Assembly (NCBI GenBank): GCA_902729315.2
Contig: LR746277.1
Coordinates: 1,865,001-1,929,000 of the forward strand
DNA from: Spirodela intermedia
Lineage: Eukaryota > Streptophyta > Magnoliopsida > Alismatales > Araceae
Direction of reading: 5' to 3'
DNA: 64,000 nucleotides
Shown piece by piece: positions 23,185 to 34,300 of the stretch (positions within the stretch are counted from its first letter, which is position 1; each line of letters begins with the position of its first letter). A program made the position numbers and the translations under genes. The notes below the pieces were generated by a model. The model was not told where the DNA came from. It made no database searches and was given only the letters and a program-made list of their open reading frames with translations.

Positions 23185-24752
23185 TAGCCACATAAGCTAT
23201 TGTGAGAGAACTTTTCTCAACATATGAATTGTCATCTATATATTGACCAAAAAAAATTATCTACCAACAGTTACACAATTATCATTAGTAAAGCTACCTT
23301 CAACTATTTCATTAACAAAGTTTCATCATAATTCAATAATTTTGTCATACACTTTTTAGTCAACTAGAACTAAATGATGATAAAATAAATAAATAACATA
23401 TTTATTTATATTTTGAATAATAAAATATATATCATGTACAAATAATAATGTCTATCTTATGGTTTTAAATAAGTGAATATCAGTCAAGGTCACATTAAAT
23501 AAGAGAATAGCCAAATATTGTTTATTTTAATTTACATTAGATATAAAACTTGATTTTTTACAAAGTTGAGATCACTGAGAAAGATCAAAAGAAACAGTTA
23601 GAGAAAATCTTAATGTGTATCATGAGTTGGAAAGAAGGAATATATATCTCTCCACCAAGCTAATTTATTATCTAAAAAAATATATATATACTCATAATCC
23701 TTATAGTAATTAAAAGAGATGAGCTTATGAGTAAAAAAATCATTTGTTGTTACATGAAGGGTATATTTTATTCACATGCACTTCACAAGGAATTTAAATG
23801 ATACACATAGATTAAATAATATCATCTTTTTTTTCTAATCACTTTGATGAAGTAAAAGGGGAATACTATAACTTCATGACTAGGAATTTCTGTTTAATGA
23901 AAAAAGTAGCTACTTCCCTTAAATCAATCTTGAACATTTATGTTATTCCCCATAAATGATCTTCAAGCTTTCTCAATCCATTAGTTTCCAACTAGTCAAC
24001 CACTTGCTACTAGATGGAGGAGAAAACACAAGGTGCTAGACATTTGTGACTGTGTTAGGATAGAGGTGTTAAGTTTAATGGTAACGCATGACAAAAAGTG
24101 GGGGAGGGTTGTTTTTGACCCTTATTTCTACCCTTGTAACTTTTCTTCTGTTTTATCCCATCTCTTGGAATACTTATATGGAGGATAATATATTTTAGTA
24201 GTACGACTAGACATGGTTTCATCATATGTTGTTATGGCTGTTGAGAAGATGCCTTTGGATTGTGATTGATGAAGACTCGAGGGAAGGAGTGTTTGAAATC
24301 CATGGGAAACAATATTTGTCCTTTGCTTTCCTTGTTGCTCAAGATCACTTGAATATGCAGCAACTCCTTCCATGTAGATGACGGAAGTGTCTATGTAGCT
24401 CTTCCTCCTCCTAAGCCCTTTTTCATGATGTTTTAGTCTAACATAGAGTTTTTCTTTTTCTTGTGTGTTTGTATACCTTTCTATCTCATGTATTCCTCTT
24501 TGCTGCACACTACCCCAAAACAAGAAACTTTATGCATATACACATAATTGCTTGATGGCCTGACAACAGCTATTTGTCGATTAGGAAGGTAAAATTGGAG
24601 GTTTTCTTTAAAACAATTGTTATATTGCCCCTCAATGGAGTTTAGCAAAGTGGGTCTTTGCCTGCTAATAAATGATCTAATATGGAGTGGATCCAATAGA
24701 TAGTCTACAGCCTATGCCACCATATTACTTCCCAAGAGCATATCCACTATGG
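23185..24752. other. intergenic, no gene seen
   Basis: AT-rich. The minus frame at 24128-24523 (131 aa) shows no family features. No element ends were found. Confidence 0.45.
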
Positions 24753-25305
24753 GTTTTTGATAACATGCTATTTATGCATGTAATTATATAATTATTAATG
24801 CAAATTAAGGCATTAATCATTACAAATATATGCATGTTATCATATTTTAAGTATATTTCTATCATTTTGTGTAAATTCATGTTATGATCTTAAAATACAC
24901 CAAATTATGGATTATTATAAATAATTACACATTACAATCTTTAATACTAATTATATTTATGATCATAATCATGTTTTAAGAGTGAAAATATGAGAGAAAA
25001 GATATTTATTAACATTTATGTATTTATATAAATTTATTTTATATAATACATAAATGTATAAAATTAATTAAAATTTATTCTCTTCTTATTTTAATAATTT
25101 GACCTTTTATAATGGTAGATTATTAAATTTTGAATCCAAAAAAACAAATTTGAATTAATTTGGAGTCGTATTTTGAAAGTTATGATTTTTACAATTTTAT
25201 AGAATTTTCTGGAATTTTTCTGAATTTATTTATATTTATTTTCGATTTTTAAATGTTTTAAATTAATTAAAAAATCGCAAAAAGGGGTTATATGTTGCGC
25301 ATGTA

Positions 25306-25393
25306 CACGTGGATGCGACATGGTACTCGGGGCCACGTGGCTCTACCACGTGGACAGCACGCGGGCGCCTGCGTGGCACTGATGTGACACGTG
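25306..25393. promoter_or_regulatory. cluster of four CACGTG G-boxes upstream of LTR TATA box
   Basis: CACGTG occurs at 25306-25311, 25334-25339, 25347-25352 and 25388-25393, mostly in the extended form CCACGTGG or ACACGTGG. The last site ends 16 bp before a TATATATAT run. A fifth site lies at 25654-25659. G-boxes bind bZIP and bHLH factors, including ABA-responsive and light-signalling ones. Confidence 0.6.
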
Positions 25394-25409
25394 GCATATT
25401 TATATTTAC

Positions 25410-25418
25410 TATATATAT
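25410..25418 (+). promoter_or_regulatory. putative LTR TATA box
   Basis: TATATATAT just downstream of the G-box cluster and inside the solo LTR, suggesting a plus-strand U3 promoter. Confidence 0.4.
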
Positions 25419-25438
25419 TTATTTAATAAAGTATATAG

Positions 25439-25459
25439 GTCTTCCGATTATCGGAAGAC
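25439..25459. repeat. perfect 10-bp inverted repeat around one base
   Basis: GTCTTCCGAT, then T, then ATCGGAAGAC. It lies about 20 bp downstream of the LTR TATA run, so it would fall near the start of an LTR transcript and could fold into a hairpin. Confidence 0.8.
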
Positions 25460-26570
25460 AAAGTATTAATCCCTCTTAATCGTCATATCTTATATACTTG
25501 AATATACTCCTTTGTTTTTCCCGTGTGGGACTAAAGTCCCTTAGTTTTCTTATGTGCAGGACGCGTGGTGTGATCTCGTGCGTCCGATCGACATCGCGAC
25601 AAATAGCGTGCGTAGATCATGTGGAATCGAGGTCCACGCGATCAGAGATCAACCACGTGCCTAAATACTCACTTAAGTGAATAAATCGCGACCGTCTGAT
25701 CGAGAGTTATAACGGTCCAGATTATTCACATCAGATGGACGTCTAATCACATCTTAACCGCACGATCACGATCGGACGATCGTCGAATCGTCGCGACGAT
25801 TCGTGAAGAGGCGTCTCATCGCGATCGTCCATCGCGATCAACTCCATCAGATCGGACGGCCACGATCATTTCCGAATTTTATAAAATCCGTTCTTCGCGA
25901 CGGAAGAACTGCCCGCGATCAATCTTCAAATTCTCTTTGTTTAGAGTCCAATTCGCGCGCCATCTTTTTCATTGTGTTCACAACTCATTTCCGCTTCTGT
26001 TGGATGTTTAATTTCAATGTTTGATTGAAATAATTGGAAGAAATCAAGTCTTGAACTCCTCTTTCGTCTTCGAAAATTCGAAATGAAAAGCCTTGCATCC
26101 GGTGATTAATTAGATCATTTCGAAGGCTAATTTGGGTTAGATTGTTTGTTTTCATATTAATATTTCATCATTTAGTGTTAATTTTACTTTAATTATTTTA
26201 GATTAAGTTTAATTTAGTTTTAATTTCTGTTTTTAATCATTTGGCGATACGAAAATTTCTCTTAACTTCAAACTTCGATTACTCTTCGAATTCTCATCCA
26301 AATCACCTGATTTTTTATTCCGTGGATTCGAAATTGAGTTATCTTTCTTAATATACTAAATTACCCAATTTCTAACCTAATTTCATCGTCGGATTTGACC
26401 GAATTTCAAAGATATCTCTCAAATTTCCCTAATTCTCCGTGGATTCGACCCTTAATTACCATTATACTAATTAATTACTTTGATTAATCATAAATTGGTA
26501 AGATTAGGACTTTGTTTTGACACTGAATCGTGTGCATTCAATGACCATACGATTTAGTCTCGTCAGTTTT

Positions 26571-29059
26571 CTTCTTATTGAAATAATGTAATCTAGGTTG
26601 TAATAAAAATTTTATTGTAATTTCTACAGCATCAAATGCACTCTCGATAGTTTTTTTCAATGATGAAATCTTCTATGCAAGTGTTATGATCATCATCTAA
26701 GTGATAAGGATCTTGAGGCAATCAAGAGGCAACTGAGGTTGGGAGTTGGAGAGTGTACATATAAGAGACATTGTGGGAGGAGGTGAGAAGGTAATAAAGT
26801 GTGCATCTTGATTGTGAGTGTGGTGGCTATTGGGAGGAGATTTCAGCCTTGTGGAGAAGAAAATGAGGGTATAACTTGATTAGTAGAGGGAGGAAGGTAA
26901 TATGCACTTCTTTTGAGGCTCTATTTCTCCCTAGAGGCATATTGTTAATGGTTCTTAAAATAAGAGCAGATGTAGCTTGATCTCAAAGAGAAAGTCAAGG
27001 AAAAGGCATGATAAGTTCTTTTTTATATATAAAAATAATTATCAAAACTTTTCCAATGTTAAAAGATGTTTGTAGAAGTATGGAATCCAAAAATAAAGAT
27101 CCTTATAAAGAGTTAAGAGGTCATCAAAAAAACTCATTACAAGCTTAAAATATATTATTCATACTAATGTAGTCACCAATAGATGTACCAAGACTTGGAA
27201 ATAAAATAGCATTCCTAACTTGTTATATGGACATCAGCATTGATATTAATAAGTACTTAAGAAATTTTATCAAAAATCTTTATTCAATTTTTTCCTTTAT
27301 ACCAAAGTTATTGAGGAATGTCCTTTGTTAGTAGATGCATGTTTTTTACACTAGTGAAATGAAATCCTTATTTGACAATTGAAATCACCAACCACATTAC
27401 TATTACATATATTAATGAAAAGTTTCATTGTACATTGTAATGACAGCATACATGCCTTTGGTGTGAAACATAAGACAAAATGTTGAACATTTTATTTTAA
27501 ATATCATTGTAATTATATTATTATAATTAAATTAGTCATATGTGCACATTAACCTTTTGCTTGTAAAGGTGTTAATGGGTTTAGTCAGAACAACTTTTGT
27601 TTAACCTGTCCCAAGCATAGATATCTAATCAAAATTCTGAACTTGACTGGGACCTAGAAATAGGCTCAAATAAAAAGAGGTGGACTAATCCAATGTGCAA
27701 TGTAGGCTCAGTCAACTAAACCAATGGCCCATCAAAAAGCAAACTTAGAGGAAGAGCAATTTTTTATTTAATGCCCAAAAGCCCAAGTCAAAAACTCTTC
27801 CCATTTGGCCCTTATATCACAATATGACATGAGAGCTAGGGGTTTGCCTTAGTGTTTGCATGTGAACCACCTTCAGCCACAAATGGCTCCACAGATTCAC
27901 CTCCTTTTGGGGAAACCACCTTCAAGTGCTGACTCCCACATTCCAATTATTTCATACTGTACTCCTTCCTAGAGTCTGTTTGGCTGAACTCATGTATTAG
28001 TTGGAGGTTGGGGTTTTCCACTAACCAAATAAATCACCAGTGAACACCGAAAATGACCCGTGAACTAAAAAGTATCAACTTTCAAGGCATAAGTGTCTTG
28101 CTTGTGAGCAAATAAAGGTTGAGAGATATAATGCTTTAAGTTTGTAATCAGGGTTGACTCTTTTATTTCAGCATCAGTGATATAGCACAAAACTGTTGAC
28201 ACAATTCTGTAGTGGCAATTTTAAAAACAATTAGCAAGTAAAAGAACCAAAAAACCAACCATTTTGAGGAAATCTCAACAAGTAGACTTTTGATAGTTGA
28301 GGCTTAAAAGAACAGGAAAAAAAAGATATTTTCCAAAGCTTCCACAAATTCGAATTTTGAACCCCTAAAAGACACGTACGTGAGCTCTAAAAGAGATCCA
28401 AGTTTTACATCCAATTGGGTTGCACCTCCAAATATATCAATCAAAATTGCACCAAACGTGCTCCAAGCTGGCATAACTATTTCATTTTCATTTCACGTTA
28501 CAAACCAAGGTTTGAGAGGGCTAATCTATAATAGATTTGGGAGAAACCCATTGGAAAATGATAAATAAGAAGATTTGGGTATAGAGTAGGGATGGGATTT
28601 GGTTGAACCACCATTAAACTTCGTCCTGCTGTGGTTTGCGAAACGTTTACATCTCTGTCTGTCCGATGACTTATGTCGCTGACACTGCGGAATCAAGGAC
28701 CTCGGGCGTGTCTTCGGGGTGTAAGGTTGACTTCCATGGGATGAGCTGTTGCGTAGGAAAGGACCCCTCGGATTCCGTTCAATGGGGGTGATGGGAGGAG
28801 GGAGGGTGCAGTTCTTCTCCCCCTCGCGAGGGTTCCATGACAGACGACGTAGAAGTGGGGTCACAGTTAACTGGGTGGGACTCATCCAGCCCAGGTCCTT
28901 CCTTCCTCATGGAACCGCAAGGGTGGGTGTATTAGTGGACGCCGATGGGCAGAAATGGACCGCAAGGGAATTCTCCGGCCTCTCATCGTATGACGTCATA
29001 AATCCATTAAAATGGGTGGAGAAAATCCGGGAAAGGAAGGAGTTTCGTATACGTGACAG
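26571..29059. other. intergenic, no gene seen
   Basis: AT-rich to about 28.5 kb, then GC rises toward the GATL gene. Frames at 28526-28885 (minus) and 28749-29075 (plus) overlap each other and show no family features, so neither is called. Confidence 0.45.
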
Positions 29060-29079
29060 CGGTTTAAATATTTAAACCG
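29060..29079. repeat. perfect 20-bp palindrome
   Basis: CGGTTTAAATATTTAAACCG reads the same on both strands. It lies about 340 bp downstream of the GATL stop, in an otherwise GC-rich tract. Confidence 0.9.
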
Positions 29080-29416
29080 GAGGCGACCGAGCCCGCGGAG
29101 GGGGACCGGCCGTGTGCGGCTTTCCAGAGAGGACTCGGAGACGTGTTCCACCCGCTTGTTTGGAGATGGGCGCCCTTCGTCCTTACCGGCAACGGGCGGC
29201 GGACGTCCTGATCTTCCAGGGTTTTCTTGTTCGGGGGAACAATGTTCGAATCTCTGTGGAAAAGAAAACACGAGGCGGGAGGAGAATTTCCCTCTTCGAC
29301 TGTACAACTACTACTGATCGTCGCAAGGGGCGCGATCATCCTACGCGGAAGAAGATGCACAAAATTACATCAAAAAAATTCATGTGACGAGCTGAAAAAG
29401 AATCCAATCTGGTCCT

Positions 29417-30526
29417 TCAGAGGGCGGCGCCGGCGGCGAGGGAGAGGTGGAGGTCGTAGGGCTTCCAGACGAGGTCCACGGGGCAGGGACTGCCGGCGTC
29501 CAGCCGATCCCAGGGCTTCCCCTTCCCGCTCCAGTGCATCAGGCTGACGGGGCCCGGGTGCAGCGGCCGGCAGTTTCCTCTCGCGTTGTCGCCGCCAAGG
29601 CCGTGCTGATTCCACCGGTGGTCCACCCCGTGGACGTCGCCGGCGAACACGAGCAGAAACGGCGGCAACGAACCCAGCTCGTAGATCCGCGGCGCCCCCT
29701 TCCTCTGGACCACCATCCACTGCCGAATCCTCTCGTCGTAGTCCCCGGCCCTCCACTTGGCCAGGTCCATCACCATCACTCCCGTGTTGAAGTAGCAGGG
29801 GTGGGGGTTCCGCCGTGCCTCGAAGGTCCGCCTGTACACGGGATCCCTCCAGAAGCTCTCTGTGAAGTAACTGGTGAAGTTGGCGTGGCAGTACTCGGGC
29901 GCCGCGATCACCGCGTCGGAGCCGCTTGTCTGGTCCCAGAGCTTCTTGATGTCGTCGACCACGATGAGGTCGGAATCGAGATAGATCACCCGGTCGACGC
30001 AAGGGTCGAGGAGATGGGCGATGTGGCTGCGGGCGTAGTTGAGAGGCCTGTCCAGAGCGTCGCGGACGGATGGGGATATGAGCCTGGCGATGTCCCCCTC
30101 CTGCCGGAAGCCGTAGATCTTGAACTGGAGAGATGGGAATGAGGCGAGCAGGAGGCGGCGAAGGTCTTCTTGGACGATGCCGTTCCCGACGGCCGCGACG
30201 AAATGGAAATAAAAGTTTTCAGGGCACGAGCCGTGCTTCAGGACGGAGTGCACGGCGGCCATGGTGCCCCGAATGTAGGCCAGGTCGAGAGTCATGGCGA
30301 TGTGCACCAGAGAGGGGTCGTACGAGGCAGCCGTGCCCCCCTCTGTCCGCTGCGGGAGGGGTGGGCACTCGTCGCCATTCCGGTACTGAGGCGCCTCGGC
30401 AAATCGAGGCAGAAGAATATCATCTCCCCGGCAAGATAATGTGCGGATCGCCGCACAAGGCCGAAACGTACAGGCGAAGAGACAGAGGAAGAGCACGAGG
30501 CCGGAGACGCAAGTAGAAGAAGACAT
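29417..30526 (-). CDS. galacturonosyltransferase-like protein (GATL, GT8 family)
   Basis: Golgi type II glycosyltransferase of family GT8. GATL proteins act in pectin and/or xylan synthesis from UDP-sugars. Intronless and 369 aa, both typical of GATLs (about 340-390 aa). Residues 7-27 form a hydrophobic signal anchor. [11 protein letters not shown] (71-81) opens the catalytic domain, and the metal-binding DxD is in [11 protein letters not shown] (184-186). [13 protein letters not shown] (246-258) and the C-terminal HWSGKGKPW (331-339), which contacts the nucleotide sugar in GT8 enzymes, are intact. GC-rich coding sequence. Its start codon lies 842 bp from the start codon of the plus-strand splicing-factor-like gene, so the two may share an upstream region. 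Which GATL subgroup it belongs to is not decided. Confidence 0.96.
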   Translation of the reverse strand: MSSSTCVSGLVLFLCLFACTFRPCAAIRTLSCRGDDILLPRFAEAPQYRNGDECPPLPQRTEGGTAASYDPSLVHIAMTLDLAYIRGTMAAVHSVLKHGSCPENFYFHFVAAVGNGIVQEDLRRLLLASFPSLQFKIYGFRQEGDIARLISPSVRDALDRPLNYARSHIAHLLDPCVDRVIYLDSDLIVVDDIKKLWDQTSGSDAVIAAPEYCHANFTSYFTESFWRDPVYRRTFEARRNPHPCYFNTGVMVMDLAKWRAGDYDERIRQWMVVQRKGAPRIYELGSLPPFLLVFAGDVHGVDHRWNQHGLGGDNARGNCRPLHPGPVSLMHWSGKGKPWDRLDAGSPCPVDLVWKPYDLHLSLAAGAAL

Positions 30527-31368
30527 GGAGACAACGGTGGCGGTATCCTCGTCGATCTTCTCGCAGTGCCGCTGCGCCCCAATTCCAGGCTGGTTGGTGT
30601 TTCTTGATCCTTCCCCGCCCCCCTCCCTCGGCTAGCGCCCTTAGAACGGGAGCAAGCTTGGGGAAGAGAAGAATTGACCGGGTGATGGGGGAAGAAAGCA
30701 CCAGGAAGAGAAGGCTAAGCTGACGGAGGAGACAACGCGGAGGCGGCGAAAACCGAATACGCGCTATGGCCTCTCTCTCTCCCCCTGTACATGGACGAAT
30801 AAGAGTGGGACAGCTGGCAAATCGTTGACTAAATGGCGCGTGGAAGGAAACTGGTGATGTCCCAACGAATTCCACGTGCGAAGCCAGGGGAACGGAGGAT
30901 CCGGATATCCCCTCGGTGCACTTAATGGGCTTGATCCGGTACCGGCAGTTGCGAAGGGAATCCGCTATTCTTTATAAATAAAAGATCTCAGCGAGGCCGC
31001 AACTGCGTTCGTAATGGCATCGTGGCCTCGTGGTCATGGGAAAGTCCTAAACTACCCCCATTTTAGAGAGCGTCAGCGTGCGGGATTTTTTCAACGATTA
31101 CGTCATTGACTAGGAATATCCTGAGAAACTACATATTCTCTAAAATTCTAGAGGTGTGATTCATTGCGGGCTGGTTAACAATATAATATATACATGAGGT
31201 AAATACGTAAATTGTACGTGGAGCAAATATATTTCAACAAAGGGGTTATTACGTAATTAACCTACATAAGGGTTATCTGAGTTTGAAAGGGAGAGAGGAA
31301 GTCTTCGTCGTTTGCAGCCGTGTGACGGTGCGAGGTGAATAGAGGAGGGTTGCGGTTTCCCAGATCCG
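30527..31368. promoter_or_regulatory. shared upstream region between divergent GATL and RS-protein genes
   Basis: 842 bp between two start codons facing away from each other. TTTATAAATAAA at 30971-30982 is a plus-strand TATA-like element, although it is nearly 390 bp from the plus-strand ATG. No clear TATA box is seen for the GATL side. A bidirectional promoter is possible but unproven. Confidence 0.4.
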
Positions 31369-34300
31369 ATGGAGGAAGAGAAGGCCGTTGCCTACTACGA
31401 CGAGCTCACTCGGAAGGGCGGCGGTGCCGCGAGGTTCAAGCAGGGCCTTGGATTCTCCTCGTCCTCCTCTGCGGGGGATACCAAACCACTGCCCCATAGC
31501 CCCGCCCCCGCCGCATCATTGTTCGGCAACTTCATTCGCGCCTCGAGTCCCGGTGTAGCCGCCGAGATCCAGAAACAGGCGCGGCTCGAGTGCATCCAGA
31601 ACAAGCTCAAGAAGAAGCCGGCGGCCCCGCAGCCCTCTTCTTTCGGTGGTGACAACGACGCGGCGAGGAGTCATCGGACAAGAGGCCGGACCGGTAGGAG
31701 TAGAAGTAGGAGTAGGAGCAGAGAGAGGGACGGATCCTCAACGGGTCGTCACTCACATGGAAGGAGAAGGGTTGAGGATGATGAAGGAAGTTATAGGCCT
31801 CGGCGCCGGAGAAGCCGTTCCCGAAGCGGTTCTGAGGAAAGGGGAAGTAGCCAGCGAAGCAGACGTGGGTACGAACGCGTGGATGCTTCTTCTAAGAGAG
31901 CCAAGGGGAGGGGGAGCCCACCGCCATTGGCCATCTCTTCTCGATGGTCGGATAGGAGTCACAGGTACTCGCACGGTGAGAGGAAGGATAGGCCTGAGCC
32001 TGATGACAGCTCGAAGAACAGGAATGCAAGAACTTATTATTCTCAACTCATTGATGATTACTCTCAGATGGTTGGTCCTTTTTTTATGAATTAATGTGCA
32101 AATCCCTGCTGTTGTTTGAATGAAATGTATCATCCCATTATTGATGATCACCGATTAAACATTTTTTCTTGATCTTCTTGAAACCACGTTGGAATGTGCA
32201 TTCTTATTAGGAAATGGGAAATTATTGAAATAATACCATTGAAATAATCGTATAGTGCGTCATGCAGAAATCATATCATAAACTCAAAACGTATTTGCCC
32301 CTCATGTACTGCCAACTTGACAAAAATACTGGCAGCCGGCGACTGGGAATAAGAAACTACGCATATGATACCTAAATTATTCCTCTCTTTATTATGGTTG
32401 ATCGGTTGACTATGACTGGAGGTTATCTACAGTGTATGCAGTATATATCAAGCCAGTTTACTGACTTATAAATAGCTGAGATAGCTCTCCAGGATTGGCA
32501 TCTTCATCATTTGACAGAGCTGGTCAAATGATGTTAATTTAAGTCTAATGGATACATTGTGGTTAAAGTTGACTAGAGGCATCCCACTTCAACATACGGA
32601 CAAGACACTATTCTGCAATTCGAACATGATTAGAATTTTCCTGTTATGAAGTTTTTCAATCTAAATTACTCAAGCTGGTTTCCCGATCGTCAACCATGCC
32701 TGAACCTGGACGTCATCCTGTTTGAAACAGCCCTGTGAAGTGCAACTTAGACATAGCAGTTCACAGAAAGAGTTATGGTTTGGTCAGTTCCAGTTTCATA
32801 TAGAAAAGGATAGGACATCCTGGAAGATTCGGACCAAAAAAAAAAAGTGTTCAATTAATCTGTCTTTTATTAAATATTTATAATTTTTATTTTCCCTTCC
32901 CCCTAAAAACATATTTTCGCTTCCTCGTCTCATAAGGATGGCGAAATTATAAATTATCAACTTTATTCATCCCCATAGATCAAGTATTGTTTTAACACTA
33001 GTTCTGTCTTAGAAAAACTTTCCTGAAAGAATGGAAAAATCAATGCGCCCATTTTTCTAATCAATTTCCAAGGTTTTTTTTACATTTTACCTATATTTAT
33101 TTGATTGATCTGGAATCATCCTTTCTTGACCGGCTAATGAGATTGACTGCATGAGAACTAGGTTTGTGATTTGCGATTCAGTCACCTGATCCAATTTGAC
33201 ATTCAATGGGCTTGTGATGCTTGTCTGTGTGTGGTAGACTGCCCTGATGATATTCACCTTGAATTCTTGAATTCCTTTTTTTATTGATGCCTCACTGAAT
33301 TGTGTGTAATACGAAGTTGAATCCCTTATATATAGTTTTTTGTGATACTAAAGTTAGCATATCTATTACTGGTTCTTTTACACATTTTATCTATCTGAAA
33401 AAAGCACTCCCCCACTGGTTTTGATGAAATTCGGATGATGTGAAATTGACCATTAATGATTTTAATGAACATATTATGTACTCGAACACCTTTGAAAATT
33501 CTTTCTTCCGTCCCAGATTTATCACAATTGCCTAAATCCTCAGATAGGAAAAAGGAGACTTGCCAGAAAATTATATCCCCCAAAAAGAAAAATTAAAATG
33601 ATTGTTGTGAAGGATTGTACTAAGCAAAATTAAAAGCTTTGGAGAATCTCAAGATGTCTAAATGCCTCACAATGTTGAGATGTACACGTATTCCTGCTCC
33701 TCCAGACGCCTCTACATGGCTGGATGAGAATGCAGGCCATTATCTGTTTAATCATCCTTCGCCTATTCTCCTCAGAATCAGTTTTTCATGGATAAGGTAT
33801 TAAATTGTTGTCTCTCCTCCTCAACCCATGCATGCCCCAGAGTGTTCACCTTGCATAACATTTGAAACTTGGAAACAATGAACTCAAGGCCAGATGAGGC
33901 GAATTCCATGTATGGCTCATGAATGTAGTCTATCCTACATTTGTTTCTAGTTGGTGGGAATTAAACCTACTGCCTTACCTTGAGTCTCCCATTTGTCAAC
34001 TCCCCTAACTGATCCTTGCAATGCTAAACATGAATAGCACTCAGAGTACTACTTTATGAAGAAATGCTTCCTAACACTTCTGGATTTTATAGTGAAGGAT
34101 TACCAAGTGCTCTCTCATCTCAATGCAAAACTCAAGTTAAGCCCTTCTTGGTAGCTTACCTTTAGCTTTAATCTCAATCTATCTACTGTTTGAATACATT
34201 CTTTAACGTACCTGAAGCTACTAAACTCTCTTACCTGAAGCTGAATGAATACACTCTGTTGTGTGTAGTTCATAACATCATGTCCGCCCTAATGGTAGAC

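Larger units (their letters stand above)
24758..26565. mobile_element. solo LTR of an LTR retrotransposon (~1.81 kb)
   Basis: The segment begins TGATAACATG and ends TCTCGTCA (TGA...TCA termini). It is flanked by a perfect 5-bp target duplication, GTTTT at 24753-24757 and 26566-26570. AT-rich outer parts surround a GC-rich island at about 25300-25900 with several CACGTG boxes and a TATA run at 25410-25418, as in a U3/R promoter. The 3' part carries phrases such as CCGTGGATTCGACCCTTA that resemble Ty3/gypsy elements; that family assignment is from memory and tentative. No second copy or internal domain is in the window, so this is read as a product of LTR-LTR recombination. Confidence 0.75.

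Noticed and set aside
29447-30142. 231-aa plus-strand frame opposite GATL
   Set aside because: Shadow of a GC-rich single-exon gene; the minus strand has the DxD and HxxGxxKPW motifs.
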